A program made the translations under genes and the position numbers. From Muribaculaceae bacterium (GTDB lineage: Bacteria; Bacteroidota; Bacteroidia; Bacteroidales; Muribaculaceae): a DNA stretch of 64,000 bases. The stretch spans positions 1-64,000 of the forward strand of contig JAGATN010000021.1 of NCBI GenBank assembly GCA_017621225.1, given 5' to 3'. Positions 1-8,765 of this stretch are shown piece by piece. Within the stretch, counting starts at the first letter, position 1; the number at the start of each line of letters is the position of its first letter. A model generated the notes under the pieces. That model made no database searches and had not been told where the DNA came from. It saw nothing but the letters and a program-made list of their open reading frames with translations.

Positions 1-158
1 CAGTTCCGGGGAGTGACCGACATTCCTTTCTTCCTGTTCCGCCTCTCAAAGCTATGCGCCTAAAAATAATTTTACACTCGGGTAGTTATTTAACACTTCA
101 ACCGGCTTTTGCTGCTGACCCTTTTTTACATTGACCCGAAATTTTTAATGTAAAAAAG
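1..158. other. Window edge, no supported gene
   Basis: I see no gene I can defend here. The plus-strand frame starting at base 1 is open until TAA at 61-63 and could be the last 20 codons of a gene entering from the left. On the minus strand a purine-rich stretch precedes an ATG at about 22, which could instead be the first codons of a gene leaving the window. The two readings exclude each other and neither is long enough to identify. Bases 64-158 are AT-rich and end in the T-tract of the tRNA-His terminator. Confidence 0.3.
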
Positions 159-190
159 AAAGGTTGGTATCGCGAACGATATCAACCTTT
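151..190 (-). terminator. Terminator of tRNA-His
   Basis: A 14-pair stem (159-172 with 177-190, one G-U pair) with a CGAA loop lies just downstream of the tRNA on the minus strand. It is followed in transcript direction by a run of T (minus strand of 150-158). This is a textbook intrinsic terminator for a single-gene transcript. Confidence 0.9.
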
Positions 191-196
191 TCTGTG

Positions 197-271
197 GATG
201 AACAGTGGGATTCGAACCCACGACCTTCGGAACCACAATCCGACGTTCTAACCAACTGAACTATGCTCACC
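197..271 (-). tRNA. tRNA-His (GTG)
   Basis: Read on the minus strand this folds as a full cloverleaf. The 7-bp acceptor stem pairs 264-270 with 198-204. The anticodon loop TTGTGGT carries GTG, the T-arm has GGTTCGAATCC, and the D-loop contains AGTTGGTTAGA. The base before the acceptor stem is G and the discriminator is C, the extra G-1:C73 pair that identifies histidine tRNAs. A complete CCA is not encoded. It is transcribed alone, with its own promoter and terminator. Confidence 0.95.
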
Positions 272-304
272 ATCTATTGGTGCTGTCATTTGATTTTGAC
301 GATG

Positions 305-334
305 CAAAGGTACAACAAATTTTTATATTGGCAA
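305..334 (-). promoter_or_regulatory. Promoter of tRNA-His
   Basis: On the minus strand TTG (334-332), 19 bases, then TACCTTTG (312-305) matches the Bacteroidota primary-sigma consensus (TTTG, about 19-21 bases, TAnnTTTG). Transcription should start near 298, about 27 bases ahead of the tRNA. Confidence 0.8.
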
Positions 335-440
335 GGGTTGTAGCCCTAAAATTTCGCATAAATTTCGGGATTATTGCGGAAGTGCTTCAAAATCCATTCG
401 TTCGCTCTAAAAATTAATTTCGGAATGACTATTTCGATAG

Positions 441-1547
441 TTACAACTTGCTTTTTATGGGCGGAATTGTGGATAGCTTCATATGGTTTGACGAGTCGCG
501 ATTCACGTTTATGTTGTGCTTTTTGAAAATGTTTTCGGCATTTCTTACAAAAGCATCTCGTTGCGTTTTCGCTACGCCGTCAAGGTCGCTTTCGGCCGGA
601 ACCAGACGATAGTTGCGATTGCCGGATTGAGGTGACCGGGTGAATACGAGTCGGTACGATGCATCCGTTATTATGGCTTTTCCGTTATCGTCGCGTGTCA
701 ATTTTACGTTGACCATTGCTCCTCCGCGCGTATCGGTCGTTCTCATTCCGGAAATGAAATTGCCCAGTGAGTATACCAATAGTCTATTGCGATCAGCATC
801 GCGCGTTAGTTCCATCGGCTGTATCACGTGTGGGTGAGATCCTATTATCATATCGGCATCTGCTTCAAAAATGCGTTTGGCCAACGATTTCTGTGTCGCA
901 TTTGGCAGCAATTTGTATTCGTCGCCCCAATGGATGCATACCGTAACAATCTCGGCTCCATTACGTCGTGCAGACGCAATGTCGGCTTCAATGTCGTTGA
1001 TGTCAATGTGGTTGACGACTACGTCGCCCTGTATGGTGATGCCGTTGGTGCCATAGGTGTAGTTAAGGAACGCAACTTTAAATCCTTTGATGTTGGATAT
1101 TAACGGAGTGGCTTTGCGACGATGATCGGCGTTGCGGTACGTGCCTATGTGTTCCACTCCAAGCGAATCGAGCGCATTTATGGTACGAATCAACCCTCGG
1201 TCGCGACGATCGAGGGTGTGATTGTTTGCGGTTAAAAACAGGTCGAATCCGGCACCTATCAGAGCTTCAGCATAAGAGTCGGGTGCCGAAAAAGTGGGGT
1301 AGCCCGAGTAGCGCGGACCACCTCCCAATGGAGTTTCGAGATTGACCACTGCATAGTCGGCCGATTCGACATATGGCTTTATGGCGCTGAAGCAGTTGGT
1401 GTAGTCGTATGAGCCATCGTGTTGCTTCGCTGCTTTTAACTGTGATTCATGTTGCATCGCGTCGCCCACGAATGCTATTTGAACGGTGTCGGGGGCAAGA
1501 AGCAGTGATGCAAGTGATATCAGAACCGTCAGAGAGAGCGAAAGCAT
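441..1547 (-). CDS. CapA-family metallophosphoesterase-like protein
   Basis: This 368-residue exported protein belongs to the CapA (PGA_cap) family, a calcineurin-like phosphoesterase fold named for poly-gamma-glutamate capsule export. Many homologues have no known substrate. A hydrophobic start (residues 1-18) looks like a signal peptide. The fold's motifs are in order: GDA (28-30), NLETPLG (69-75), ANNHTLD (107-113), HWGDEY (206-211), GSHPH (236-240) and LGNF (261-264). It is the last gene of the panC-panD-ffh-folD run, 12 bases after folD. No polyglutamate synthase (CapB/CapC) is nearby, so capsule export is not supported; a periplasmic cell-wall or phosphoester role is more likely. The family call is firm, the function is open. 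Confidence 0.85.
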   Translation of the reverse strand: MLSLSLTVLISLASLLLAPDTVQIAFVGDAMQHESQLKAAKQHDGSYDYTNCFSAIKPYVESADYAVVNLETPLGGGPRYSGYPTFSAPDSYAEALIGAGFDLFLTANNHTLDRRDRGLIRTINALDSLGVEHIGTYRNADHRRKATPLISNIKGFKVAFLNYTYGTNGITIQGDVVVNHIDINDIEADIASARRNGAEIVTVCIHWGDEYKLLPNATQKSLAKRIFEADADMIIGSHPHVIQPMELTRDADRNRLLVYSLGNFISGMRTTDTRGGAMVNVKLTRDDNGKAIITDASYRLVFTRSPQSGNRNYRLVPAESDLDGVAKTQRDAFVRNAENIFKKHNINVNRDSSNHMKLSTIPPIKSKL

Positions 1548-1559
1548 GACGCGTAAGGC

Positions 1560-2441
1560 TTATTCGGGATATATGTCATGGCATGCAGCGTGGAGGGTAT
1601 TTTTCATAAGCGATACGATGGTCATCGGACCAACGCCCCCCGGAACCGGGGTTATCCAACTGCATTTGGGCTCTACGTTTGCAAAATCGACGTCGCCGCT
1701 AAGACGGAATCCGCTTTTGCGAGTGCTGTCGGGTACGCGGGTGGTGCCCACGTCGATCACCGTTGCGCCGGGCTTGATCATATCTTCGGTTACGAATCCT
1801 GGTTGTCCGAGCGCGGCGATTACGATGTCGGCTTCGGCACATATCTTCTTTATGTCTTTTGTTGCGCTGTGGCACACCGTTACGGTAGCGTCGCCCGGAT
1901 TATGCTTCTGCATCATTAGCGTGGCCATTGGCTTGCCGACAATGTTGCTGCGTCCGAGCACTACGCAACGAGCTCCCTTGGTGGAAATGTTATAACGAGC
2001 CAACAATTCCATTATGCCAGCCGGTGTGGCGGAAACAAAACAGGGGAGTCCGATCGACATACGTCCTACGTTTATGGGGTGAAATCCGTCGACGTCTTTG
2101 CGATAATCGATGGCTTCGATTATCTTCTGCTCGGATATGTGTCGAGGCAAGGGGAGCTGCACTATGAATCCATCGATGTCGTTGTCATTGTTCAACTTGT
2201 CGATTGTATCGAGCAACTGCTGCTCGGTGACGTCTGATTCGAATCGCACGAGCGTCGATTTGAAACCACACTGTTCGCATGCTTTTATTTTGTGGGCCAC
2301 GTAGGTTTCGCTACCACCGTCGTGACCTACCAATACGGCGGCGAGATGGGGACGTTTTTTGCCTTGTGCAAGCATCGACTCAACGGTCTGTGCTATTTCA
2401 CGTTTTATGTCATCGGATATTTTCTTTCCGTCAATTAGCAT
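1560..2441 (-). CDS. folD: FolD, methylene-THF dehydrogenase/cyclohydrolase
   Basis: This cytosolic bifunctional enzyme interconverts 5,10-methylene-, methenyl- and 10-formyl-tetrahydrofolate and supplies one-carbon units for purines and fMet-tRNA. Its 293 residues match the family. Visible signatures are the catalytic Tyr47 and Lys51 (ETYVAHK), Gln95 (VQLPLPRH), Asp118 (KDVDGFHP), the dinucleotide-binding [10 protein letters not shown] segment and the C-terminal PGGVGPMT. It lies 45 bases behind ffh and 12 bases ahead of capA on the same strand. Another folate enzyme, 5-FTHF cyclo-ligase, is encoded at 33334-33894. Confidence 0.97.
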   Translation of the reverse strand: MLIDGKKISDDIKREIAQTVESMLAQGKKRPHLAAVLVGHDGGSETYVAHKIKACEQCGFKSTLVRFESDVTEQQLLDTIDKLNNDNDIDGFIVQLPLPRHISEQKIIEAIDYRKDVDGFHPINVGRMSIGLPCFVSATPAGIMELLARYNISTKGARCVVLGRSNIVGKPMATLMMQKHNPGDATVTVCHSATKDIKKICAEADIVIAALGQPGFVTEDMIKPGATVIDVGTTRVPDSTRKSGFRLSGDVDFANVEPKCSWITPVPGGVGPMTIVSLMKNTLHAACHDIYPE

Positions 2442-2486
2442 GTTGTATTGGATGTTATTGGTTTGTTATATTGATGTTCGTTTTTT

Positions 2487-3815
2487 TTATCGGCGACGCA
2501 TGCCTCTCATCATTTTCATCGGATTTTTCATCGACGTGGCCATCTTCATCATTTTTCGTGTTTCGTCGAATTGCTTGATGAGACGGTTTACCTCCTGAAT
2601 CGACGTTCCGGAGCCACGGGCTATTCGTTGACGGCGGCTACCGTTTATTATTTCAGGGTTTGCACGTTCTTTCTTGGTCATTGAATGTATTATGGCTTCA
2701 ACGCTCTTGAATGCATTGTCGTCAATGTCAATATCCTTTATGGCTTTTCCGACGCCCGGTATCATCGAAGCAAGATCTTTGATGTTGCCCATCTTTTTGA
2801 TTTGCTGAATCTGATTCAGGAAGTCGTCGAAGTTAAATTGATTCTTGGCTATTTTGCGTTGCAGTTCGCGGGCTTCCTTCTCGTCGTAAGCGTTTTGTGC
2901 CTTTTCAACGAGCGATACGATGTCGCCCATGCCAAGTATGCGGTCGGCCATTCGGCTTGGGTGGAATAGGTCGAGGGCATCCATCTTTTCGCCCGTACCC
3001 ACGAATTTTATGGGCTTGGTAACGACGGTGCGTATTGACAAAGCTGCACCACCGCGCGTGTCGCCATCGAGTTTGGTCAACACTACGCCATCGAAATCGA
3101 GACGGTCGTTGAATTCCTTGGCCGTATTTACGGCATCTTGACCGGTCATTGAGTCAACTACAAAAAGCGTCTCATCGGGATGAATCGCGTTTTTGATGTT
3201 TTCAATTTCGTTCATCATCTGCTCGTCGACGGCCAATCGACCTGCGGTATCGACTATTACCAGGTCGAGATGATTGTCTTTGGCATGGCGTATGGCATTC
3301 TGTGCTATTTTAACCGGATCGTTGTTGCCTTCTTCGGTGTATACCGGCACTTCGATCTGTTCGCCGAGAACGCGCAACTGCTCAATGGCGGCCGGACGAT
3401 AAACGTCGCATGCCACGAGCAACGGACGCTTTGCTTTCTCGCTTTTGAATTTCTTTGCAAGTTTTGCCGAAAAGGTAGTCTTACCCGAACCTTGCAGACC
3501 CGACATCAATATGATCGAAGGTGAGCTCGATAAATTTATCTGGGCCGTTTCGCCCCCCATAAGCGATGTTAGTTCGTCATGAACGATTTTCACCATCAAC
3601 TCGCTTGGCTTTATGGCATTGATTACATTTTGGCCCAAAGCCTTTGCTTTGACGGTATCGGTAAATTGCTTTGCAACCTTATAATTGACGTCGGCATCCA
3701 ACAATGCACGCCGTACATCCTTCAGGGTTTCAGCTACGTTTATTTCTGTGATTTTGCCTTGTCCCTTAAGAAGTTTAAAACTTCGTTCAAGCCGTTCGCT
3801 TAGATTTTCAAACAT
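2487..3815 (-). CDS. ffh: Ffh, signal recognition particle GTPase
   Basis: Ffh binds 4.5S RNA and the signal sequences of nascent membrane proteins and docks with FtsY, which is encoded at 56561-57520. The 442 residues contain the N domain (about 1-90) and the G domain with GLQGSGKTT (106-114), DVYRPAA, DTAGR (189-193) and TKLDGD (247-252). They end in the M domain (about 300-442), which finishes in a methionine- and arginine-rich tail. It is the third gene of the run starting at panC, 24 bases after panD. No 4.5S RNA gene was recognised in the window. Confidence 0.98.
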   Translation of the reverse strand: MFENLSERLERSFKLLKGQGKITEINVAETLKDVRRALLDADVNYKVAKQFTDTVKAKALGQNVINAIKPSELMVKIVHDELTSLMGGETAQINLSSSPSIILMSGLQGSGKTTFSAKLAKKFKSEKAKRPLLVACDVYRPAAIEQLRVLGEQIEVPVYTEEGNNDPVKIAQNAIRHAKDNHLDLVIVDTAGRLAVDEQMMNEIENIKNAIHPDETLFVVDSMTGQDAVNTAKEFNDRLDFDGVVLTKLDGDTRGGAALSIRTVVTKPIKFVGTGEKMDALDLFHPSRMADRILGMGDIVSLVEKAQNAYDEKEARELQRKIAKNQFNFDDFLNQIQQIKKMGNIKDLASMIPGVGKAIKDIDIDDNAFKSVEAIIHSMTKKERANPEIINGSRRQRIARGSGTSIQEVNRLIKQFDETRKMMKMATSMKNPMKMMRGMRRR

Positions 3816-3839
3816 ATGTTGTTTCGGTGGGGTTGTTTG

Positions 3840-4193
3840 TTATTTTACTAATTTATTGGTTTCGGTATCGGGAAATACTACTGATGGAGTGAAGTTTCGT
3901 GCTTCATCAAATGGCATCATGGCGTAACTCATTATTATTACAATGTCACCACGATGCACTTTGCGTGCGGCAGCTCCGTTGAGACAAATCGTTCCGGAGC
4001 CGCGAACGCCTTTTATTACGTATGTATCGAATCGTTCGCCATTGTTATTGTCTACGATGTAAACCCGTTCGCCTGCTATTATGTTGGCGGCATCCATCAG
4101 ATCTTCGTCGATGGTGATGCTGCCGATATAATCAAGGTTGGCTTCCGTAACCTTAACTCTATGTATTTTTGACTTTAGCACTTCGATTTGCAT
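3840..4193 (-). CDS. panD: PanD, aspartate 1-decarboxylase
   Basis: PanD makes beta-alanine from aspartate for pantothenate and CoA synthesis. The proenzyme cleaves itself between Gly24 and Ser25 to form the pyruvoyl cofactor. I start at the ATG at 4193, giving 117 residues and placing YIGS exactly at Gly24-Ser25. A TTG three codons upstream overlaps the panC stop and would break this numbering. Other family marks are Lys9, His11 and the [10 protein letters not shown] segment near the C terminus. panD follows panC by 5 bases, so the two consecutive pantothenate enzymes are co-transcribed and probably translationally coupled. Confidence 0.96.
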   Translation of the reverse strand: MQIEVLKSKIHRVKVTEANLDYIGSITIDEDLMDAANIIAGERVYIVDNNNGERFDTYVIKGVRGSGTICLNGAAARKVHRGDIVIIMSYAMMPFDEARNFTPSVVFPDTETNKLVK

Positions 4194-4198
4194 GGCTA

Positions 4199-5059
4199 TC
4201 AATTGTTTTTTGTAGAATTAGGATACTTGATGTTGTCAATCAGTCTGACGTTGCCGCAATATACCGTAACGCAGCCGACGGGATAGTCCGTGTCGCTCCA
4301 ATCCGATATTGGCTGCATGTTATGGCCATCGACTATTTCATAGTATTCCGTATCCATTGACGGGAATGAATTGATGGTGTCGATGACGTAGCGTTTTGTC
4401 TGTTCAACGGTGTGATTGCGTGCCCAATCGATGCTTCCGACCAAGGTGCGATGTATTGCAGGGGCTATTTCGCGTTGTTCGGGAGTAAGACGAACATTTC
4501 TACTCGACATTGCAAGCCCGTCAGATTCGCGCTTAATGGGGCATTCCACTATTTCAATGTCGAAACCCTCAAGCTCGACCATTTTATTGATGACGGCTAT
4601 CTGTTGAAAATCTTTTTCTCCGAAATATGCTCTGTCGGGGGTGGTCATGGCAAATAGTTTGCTGACTATCTGAGCCACGCCATTGAAATGTCCCGGACGC
4701 ATTGCGCCTTCCATCACATTGGCTACGGGGCCGAGATCGAATACTCGCGTATCGGGCTCGGGATAAATTTCTTCAACGGAAGGAATGAATGCATAGTCCA
4801 CTTTTGCCGTTTCAAGTTTTGAACAATCGGCGGCCTCTGTGCGTGGATAGGTGCGTAGATCCTCGGGATTGTTAAATTGGGTAGGGTTGACAAACAAGCT
4901 AACTATAACGATGTCGTTGTCGTTGCGGGCGCGTTCGATGAGCGACAGATGCCCTTCATGTAGGGCTCCCATGGTGGGAACCAAACCAATGGAACGTCCT
5001 TGAGCCTTATCGGCCGTTACGACCTCCTTTAACTCTTTGACTGTACGTATAATCTTCAT
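4199..5059 (-). CDS. panC: PanC, pantoate-beta-alanine ligase
   Basis: This cytosolic enzyme joins pantoate and beta-alanine with ATP to form pantothenate. The 286-residue protein has the nucleotidyl-transferase signature [10 protein letters not shown] (28-37, HxGH motif). It also has FVNPTQF, the pantoate-binding GEKDFQQ region and the KMSKS-like MSSRN near residue 185. It is the first gene of a five-gene minus-strand run and has a good promoter directly upstream (5098-5128). PanD, the beta-alanine supplier, follows immediately. Confidence 0.97.
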   Translation of the reverse strand: MKIIRTVKELKEVVTADKAQGRSIGLVPTMGALHEGHLSLIERARNDNDIVIVSLFVNPTQFNNPEDLRTYPRTEAADCSKLETAKVDYAFIPSVEEIYPEPDTRVFDLGPVANVMEGAMRPGHFNGVAQIVSKLFAMTTPDRAYFGEKDFQQIAVINKMVELEGFDIEIVECPIKRESDGLAMSSRNVRLTPEQREIAPAIHRTLVGSIDWARNHTVEQTKRYVIDTINSFPSMDTEYYEIVDGHNMQPISDWSDTDYPVGCVTVYCGNVRLIDNIKYPNSTKNN

Positions 5060-5097
5060 TTTAACAAAATTAGCGCAGTGCTTATTTTTTTACGGTG

Positions 5098-5128
5098 CAA
5101 AATTAGTGAAATATCCGTTTCTGTCAAA
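5098..5128 (-). promoter_or_regulatory. Promoter of the panC-panD-ffh-folD-capA run
   Basis: On the minus strand TTTG (5128-5125), exactly 19 bases, then TAATTTTG (5105-5098) is a full match to the Bacteroidota consensus. A second TAATTTTG at 5072-5065 sits closer to panC but lacks a partner at the right distance. The start point should fall near 5091. Confidence 0.85.
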
Positions 5129-5208
5129 GCATTTGACGAAATATGGAGCATATGCGTTTGCGTATTTCATCGATTTCAATTAATTTTACGATAAATATCA
5201 TTCGATTT

Positions 5209-5835
5209 ATGGAACAAGAGTTTGCTTCACCCATTCTTGAAGCGGCGGTCACCGAGTTGTCGCGACTGCCGGGGATAGGGCGTAAAACCGCGTTGCGGTT
5301 GGCTTTGCATATATTGAGGCGCGACGAAAATGAAGGGATTGCATTGGGCGATGCCATAATAAATCTTCGCAAAAATATAAAGTATTGTTCGGTGTGTCAT
5401 AACATATCGGAATTTGACGTATGCCAGATATGCAGTTCGCCGAAGCGCGACCACGGCACCGTGTGCGTGGTCGAGAACGTGCGCGATGTCATGAGCATTG
5501 AAAATACCGGTCAATATTCGGGGCTTTATCATGTGTTGGGGGGCGTAATATCGCCAATGGATGGCATAGGGCCCGATATGCTTCAAATCGATTCGCTTGT
5601 AGAGAGAGTTAAGGGCGGATCGTTGCAAGAGGTCATACTTGCGCTTGGGGCCACAATGGAGGGTGAGACTACTAATTTTTACATATATCGAAAATTGTGC
5701 GGGTTCGAGAATGTCAAGATTACCCAATTGGCTCGAGGCGTGGCCGTGGGCAATGACATAGAATATACCGATGAGATTACGTTGGGCCGATCGTTGCTTC
5801 AGCGAACGCTTTTTTCCGATACCTTTAAGTCATGA
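5209..5835 (+). CDS. recR: RecR, recombination mediator
   Basis: RecR works with RecO (and RecF) to load RecA on gapped DNA. I start at the ATG at 5209 (MEQEFASP), giving 208 residues. The frame is open 22 codons further upstream, but that extension is isoleucine-rich, unlike RecR, and would lengthen the protein beyond the family norm. Visible domains are the helix-hairpin-helix (LPGIGRKTA), a four-cysteine zinc finger (CxxC near 62, CxxC near 74), the Toprim segment (VVENVRDV) and the [12 protein letters not shown] loop. It shares a 4-base ATGA overlap with the next gene. Confidence 0.96.
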   Translation: MEQEFASPILEAAVTELSRLPGIGRKTALRLALHILRRDENEGIALGDAIINLRKNIKYCSVCHNISEFDVCQICSSPKRDHGTVCVVENVRDVMSIENTGQYSGLYHVLGGVISPMDGIGPDMLQIDSLVERVKGGSLQEVILALGATMEGETTNFYIYRKLCGFENVKITQLARGVAVGNDIEYTDEITLGRSLLQRTLFSDTFKS

Positions 5836-6365
5836 CACGTATGGAAAATGTGCTTTCAGATGGAGTGATCGGACTAAGAGCGTTGGAGCCTTCGGATCTT
5901 GATTGGTTGTACCGACATGAAAATGATGCCTCATTATGGAGCGTAGGAGTTACCATCGCGCCATATTCGCGTAAGCAATTATGGGATTATATCGAAAACT
6001 ATGATGGCGACATATATTCGGCTCGTCAGTTGCGCATGATGGTTTCGGAATGCGAAACCGGTGAAGTTATAGGCGCTTTGGATCTTTTTGATTTCGATCC
6101 GGTGAATCGCAGATGCTCGATAGGTTTGCTTATCGACGTGTCGAGATCGTCGCATGGTTACGGGCGTCGTACTATGAAAATAGTTGAAAATTATGCGCGC
6201 GCTTGCCTTGGATTGCATCAGCTATGGTGCATAATACCGCAAGACAATGCGGCTTGCCGCCGATTGTTCGATACATTGGGATATAAAATAAGCGGATGTC
6301 TTAAGTCTTGGCTTAGAAGGGGAGAGTCGTATGCCGATGCATATGTGTATCAGCTGATTCTATGA
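5832..6365 (+). CDS. GNAT-family N-acetyltransferase
   Basis: This 177-residue acetyl-CoA-dependent acetyltransferase of the GNAT fold resembles the RimJ/RimL/SpeG branch. The early [20 protein letters not shown] segment and the acetyl-CoA loop in [13 protein letters not shown] (about 98-110) are typical. The following [20 protein letters not shown] helix-strand and the [12 protein letters not shown] segment also fit. Its ATG overlaps the recR stop by four bases, so it is translated with recR. The substrate (polyamine, ribosomal protein or other) cannot be read from sequence. It converges on the DUF6377 gene with 7 bases between stops. Confidence 0.9.
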   Translation: MTRMENVLSDGVIGLRALEPSDLDWLYRHENDASLWSVGVTIAPYSRKQLWDYIENYDGDIYSARQLRMMVSECETGEVIGALDLFDFDPVNRRCSIGLLIDVSRSSHGYGRRTMKIVENYARACLGLHQLWCIIPQDNAACRRLFDTLGYKISGCLKSWLRRGESYADAYVYQLIL

Positions 6366-6372
6366 CCGTCAA

Positions 6373-7956
6373 TCAGTCAATCGACATGATGTCGGCTTCG
6401 AACGTGTCGCGATTTATGGCGCGGGTTTTGAGCTTGTGTCGGTATGTATATATCGTATATACGCTGTAATTCAGTATTTGAGCTATGCGGGCGCTTTCGT
6501 CAATGCCGAGGCGCATGAATGCCAATATGCGCAGGTCGGTATTGAGACGTTCGTTGTCGGTAGGGGTTATGCGGCATTCTTCGCGTAGCAGAGCGTTGAC
6601 TTTCTCAACAAAATTGGGATAGATATGCAGAAATGCATTGTCGAAAACTTGATAAAATTCGTGGCTTTGGTCTTCGATGAACTTACCTGAACGAGTCATT
6701 TTGTAAAGATCGTCTACGTTTCCGGTGCTGATTTTTCGATTGGCTATCTTGCAGAATTGATTCAGTTTGTCCATATATATCGAACACAGATTCAAGAATT
6801 GACTTATATAAGCCTCTTTTATGCGATTCGTTTCTTCGAGATGATTTTGCAGCAATTCCTGTTTATGAGCCTGTTTGCGTAGCGACGCGAGTACGAATAT
6901 CAGAGCTATGACCGTCAGGGCCATTACTATCATGACCAAATATATGCGTCGTCTTGATGCATCGAGTTCCGATTGGTGTAGCGATTCGATCAACGGCAAT
7001 GTCTCGGATACTTGCAGCATGCGCGATTCGGCGTGGCATTCCACGGCATTTTTTAGTGCGGAATACAGATATGTATGCGCTCTTTTTACGTCGTTTTTCT
7101 TCATCATCAGTTGCCCTAGTTCTTGCAGCGACGTGATTTCGAGCGTGGCACCCTTGATGTCGGATATGGCCGACAATGTGATGTAATACGTATAGTCGTT
7201 CATCGCATTTTCAGCTAATGCGATGTCGGCTATTATGTGGGTGGCGCGCGCGTAAAGATTATCGTCTTCGGGTAATTGTTCGATTAGACGTTTTAATATG
7301 GCTTTTGCTATTGAATGCTCGTTTTTATGATAATGATGTTCGCCAAGATTCAGCTGATGCCTGTGGCTCGATTCGGGTATTGATGTAAGAAGCAAAGCCT
7401 GGCATTCCATGGCTTTTGAATGATACATATCCTGAAAGTCCTTGAACGCGGGGTAAAAAGAACTCAAGTACGAGTACATCTGACGTCCGGAATCATAATA
7501 TAATGGCAGTAATGAATCGGGTAACTCTTTAGGGTTGAAACTGTTGAATTCGGATAATGCCTCGGATATGAATCCACCCAACGGCAATAAGGCCATTCGT
7601 TCAATCCGGTATACGTTGGCAACTGCAGTGTCGCCTTGGTCAAAGGCCAACTCTATGCTTCGGGAATAGAACGTAAGAGCAGAGTCGTTATTGAATGATA
7701 TGTATGCACGGGCAAGCATGGCCGACGTTGCGTGTACGTCGGGTTGTCGCGCGTATATTTCGTGAAGCGAATCGGTCAATGCCAGGCGTTTTGACATATA
7801 TCGGTCGCTTTGAGCCAACTCGATGTCAAGCCTGCGAAGCACTTCGTTTACGTCATTGTCGCTTATGGCTATCGCTGCATGTGCCGGAGCATACCATATT
7901 GAAATGATATGAATTAATATGATTAGTTTTAATGCTTTAAGAAACTTAAAATCCAT
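6373..7956 (-). CDS. DUF6377-type TPR membrane regulator
   Basis: This 527-residue protein resembles the DUF6377 family found in Bacteroidales. A signal peptide (1-28) precedes a long alpha-helical TPR-like region (about 35-325) that should lie in the periplasm. One membrane segment (about 335-357) follows. The cytoplasmic part has a coiled stretch and a C-terminal LuxR/FixJ-like helix-turn-helix (about 475-515, ESARIAQILNYSVYTIYTYR). The layout implies a one-component system in which a periplasmic sensor is joined directly to DNA binding. It overlaps the 3' end of kdsA by 11 bases and is last in the run, so it is made together with a Kdo synthesis enzyme. No ligand or target is known to me. 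Confidence 0.85.
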   Translation of the reverse strand: MDFKFLKALKLIILIHIISIWYAPAHAAIAISDNDVNEVLRRLDIELAQSDRYMSKRLALTDSLHEIYARQPDVHATSAMLARAYISFNNDSALTFYSRSIELAFDQGDTAVANVYRIERMALLPLGGFISEALSEFNSFNPKELPDSLLPLYYDSGRQMYSYLSSFYPAFKDFQDMYHSKAMECQALLLTSIPESSHRHQLNLGEHHYHKNEHSIAKAILKRLIEQLPEDDNLYARATHIIADIALAENAMNDYTYYITLSAISDIKGATLEITSLQELGQLMMKKNDVKRAHTYLYSALKNAVECHAESRMLQVSETLPLIESLHQSELDASRRRIYLVMIVMALTVIALIFVLASLRKQAHKQELLQNHLEETNRIKEAYISQFLNLCSIYMDKLNQFCKIANRKISTGNVDDLYKMTRSGKFIEDQSHEFYQVFDNAFLHIYPNFVEKVNALLREECRITPTDNERLNTDLRILAFMRLGIDESARIAQILNYSVYTIYTYRHKLKTRAINRDTFEADIMSID

Positions 7957-8752
7957 TGATCGTAGCGCGTATGGCGGTTAGCTTTTTCAATAAGTCGTTG
8001 AGTTGGCTGAGAGGAAGCATATTGGCCCCGTCGCTTTTGGCTACTGAGGGATTGGGATGCGTTTCGATGAATAATCCGTCAACGCCAACGGCTATGCCGG
8101 CACGTGCTATGGTTTCAATCAAATCGGGACGCCCGCCCGTTACGCCTGCTGTCTGATTGGGCTGTTGTAGTGAGTGCGTGGCATCGAGAATTACCGGACA
8201 CTCGAATTTCTGCATTTCCGGTATGCCTCTGTAATCGACGACGAGATCCTGATAGCCGAATGTTACTCCGCGCTCGGTTACGGCCACGTCGTAGCCTCCG
8301 GCATCGCGTACTTTTTGAACGGCAAATTTCATTGCTTCGGGCGACAGGAACTGACCTTTCTTAATGTTAACGGTGCGACCGGTTTGCGCTGCCGCCACCA
8401 ATAGGTCGGTCTGACGACATAAAAAAGCCGGTATTTGCAATACGTCGACATATTCGGCTGCCATCTGCGCCTCGTTTGCTGAATGAATGTCGGTAACTAC
8501 CGGTATATGGAATGTTTCGCGTACCTTGCGAAGCGCTTTCAGAGCTTCTATGTCGCCTATGCCGGTAAACGAATCTATTCGCGAACGATTGGCTTTTCTG
8601 TATGAACCCTTGAATATATAGGGGATTTTCAAATCGCCGGTTATTTTTACTATTGTCTCTGCTATTTCAAGAGCCATAGCTTCGTTTTCGATTACGCAAG
8701 GGCCTGCGAGAAGAAAAAAGTTTGATGATTCGGGTAATATTTTCAGTTCCAT
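7946..8752 (-). CDS. kdsA: KdsA, KDO-8-phosphate synthase
   Basis: KdsA condenses phosphoenolpyruvate and arabinose 5-phosphate to Kdo-8-phosphate for the LPS inner core. The 268 residues carry the family motifs KGSYRKANRSRIDSF, NIKKGQFLSP, ERG-FGY and DATHSLQQPNQ, and the HPNPSVAKSDGANML C-terminal loop. The N-terminal AGPCVIE has a cysteine where metal-free enzymes such as that of E. coli have asparagine. This suggests the metal-dependent class (inference). It follows rsmE by 13 bases and overlaps the regulator gene downstream. The lipid A genes lpxD/C/A are elsewhere in the window. Confidence 0.97.
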   Translation of the reverse strand: MELKILPESSNFFLLAGPCVIENEAMALEIAETIVKITGDLKIPYIFKGSYRKANRSRIDSFTGIGDIEALKALRKVRETFHIPVVTDIHSANEAQMAAEYVDVLQIPAFLCRQTDLLVAAAQTGRTVNIKKGQFLSPEAMKFAVQKVRDAGGYDVAVTERGVTFGYQDLVVDYRGIPEMQKFECPVILDATHSLQQPNQTAGVTGGRPDLIETIARAGIAVGVDGLFIETHPNPSVAKSDGANMLPLSQLNDLLKKLTAIRATINGF

Positions 8753-8765
8753 AATTATTTGTTTT

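Noticed and set aside
205-417. 70-codon plus-strand frame at the left edge
   Set aside because: It runs antisense through the tRNA-His gene and its promoter.
1486-1995. A 169-codon plus-strand frame across the capA-folD junction
   Set aside because: It covers two convincing minus-strand genes with catalytic motifs and shows no protein-like composition.
4194-4202. TTG start three codons upstream of the chosen panD start
   Set aside because: The internal ATG places the self-cleavage site exactly at Gly24-Ser25; the TTG overlaps the panC stop.
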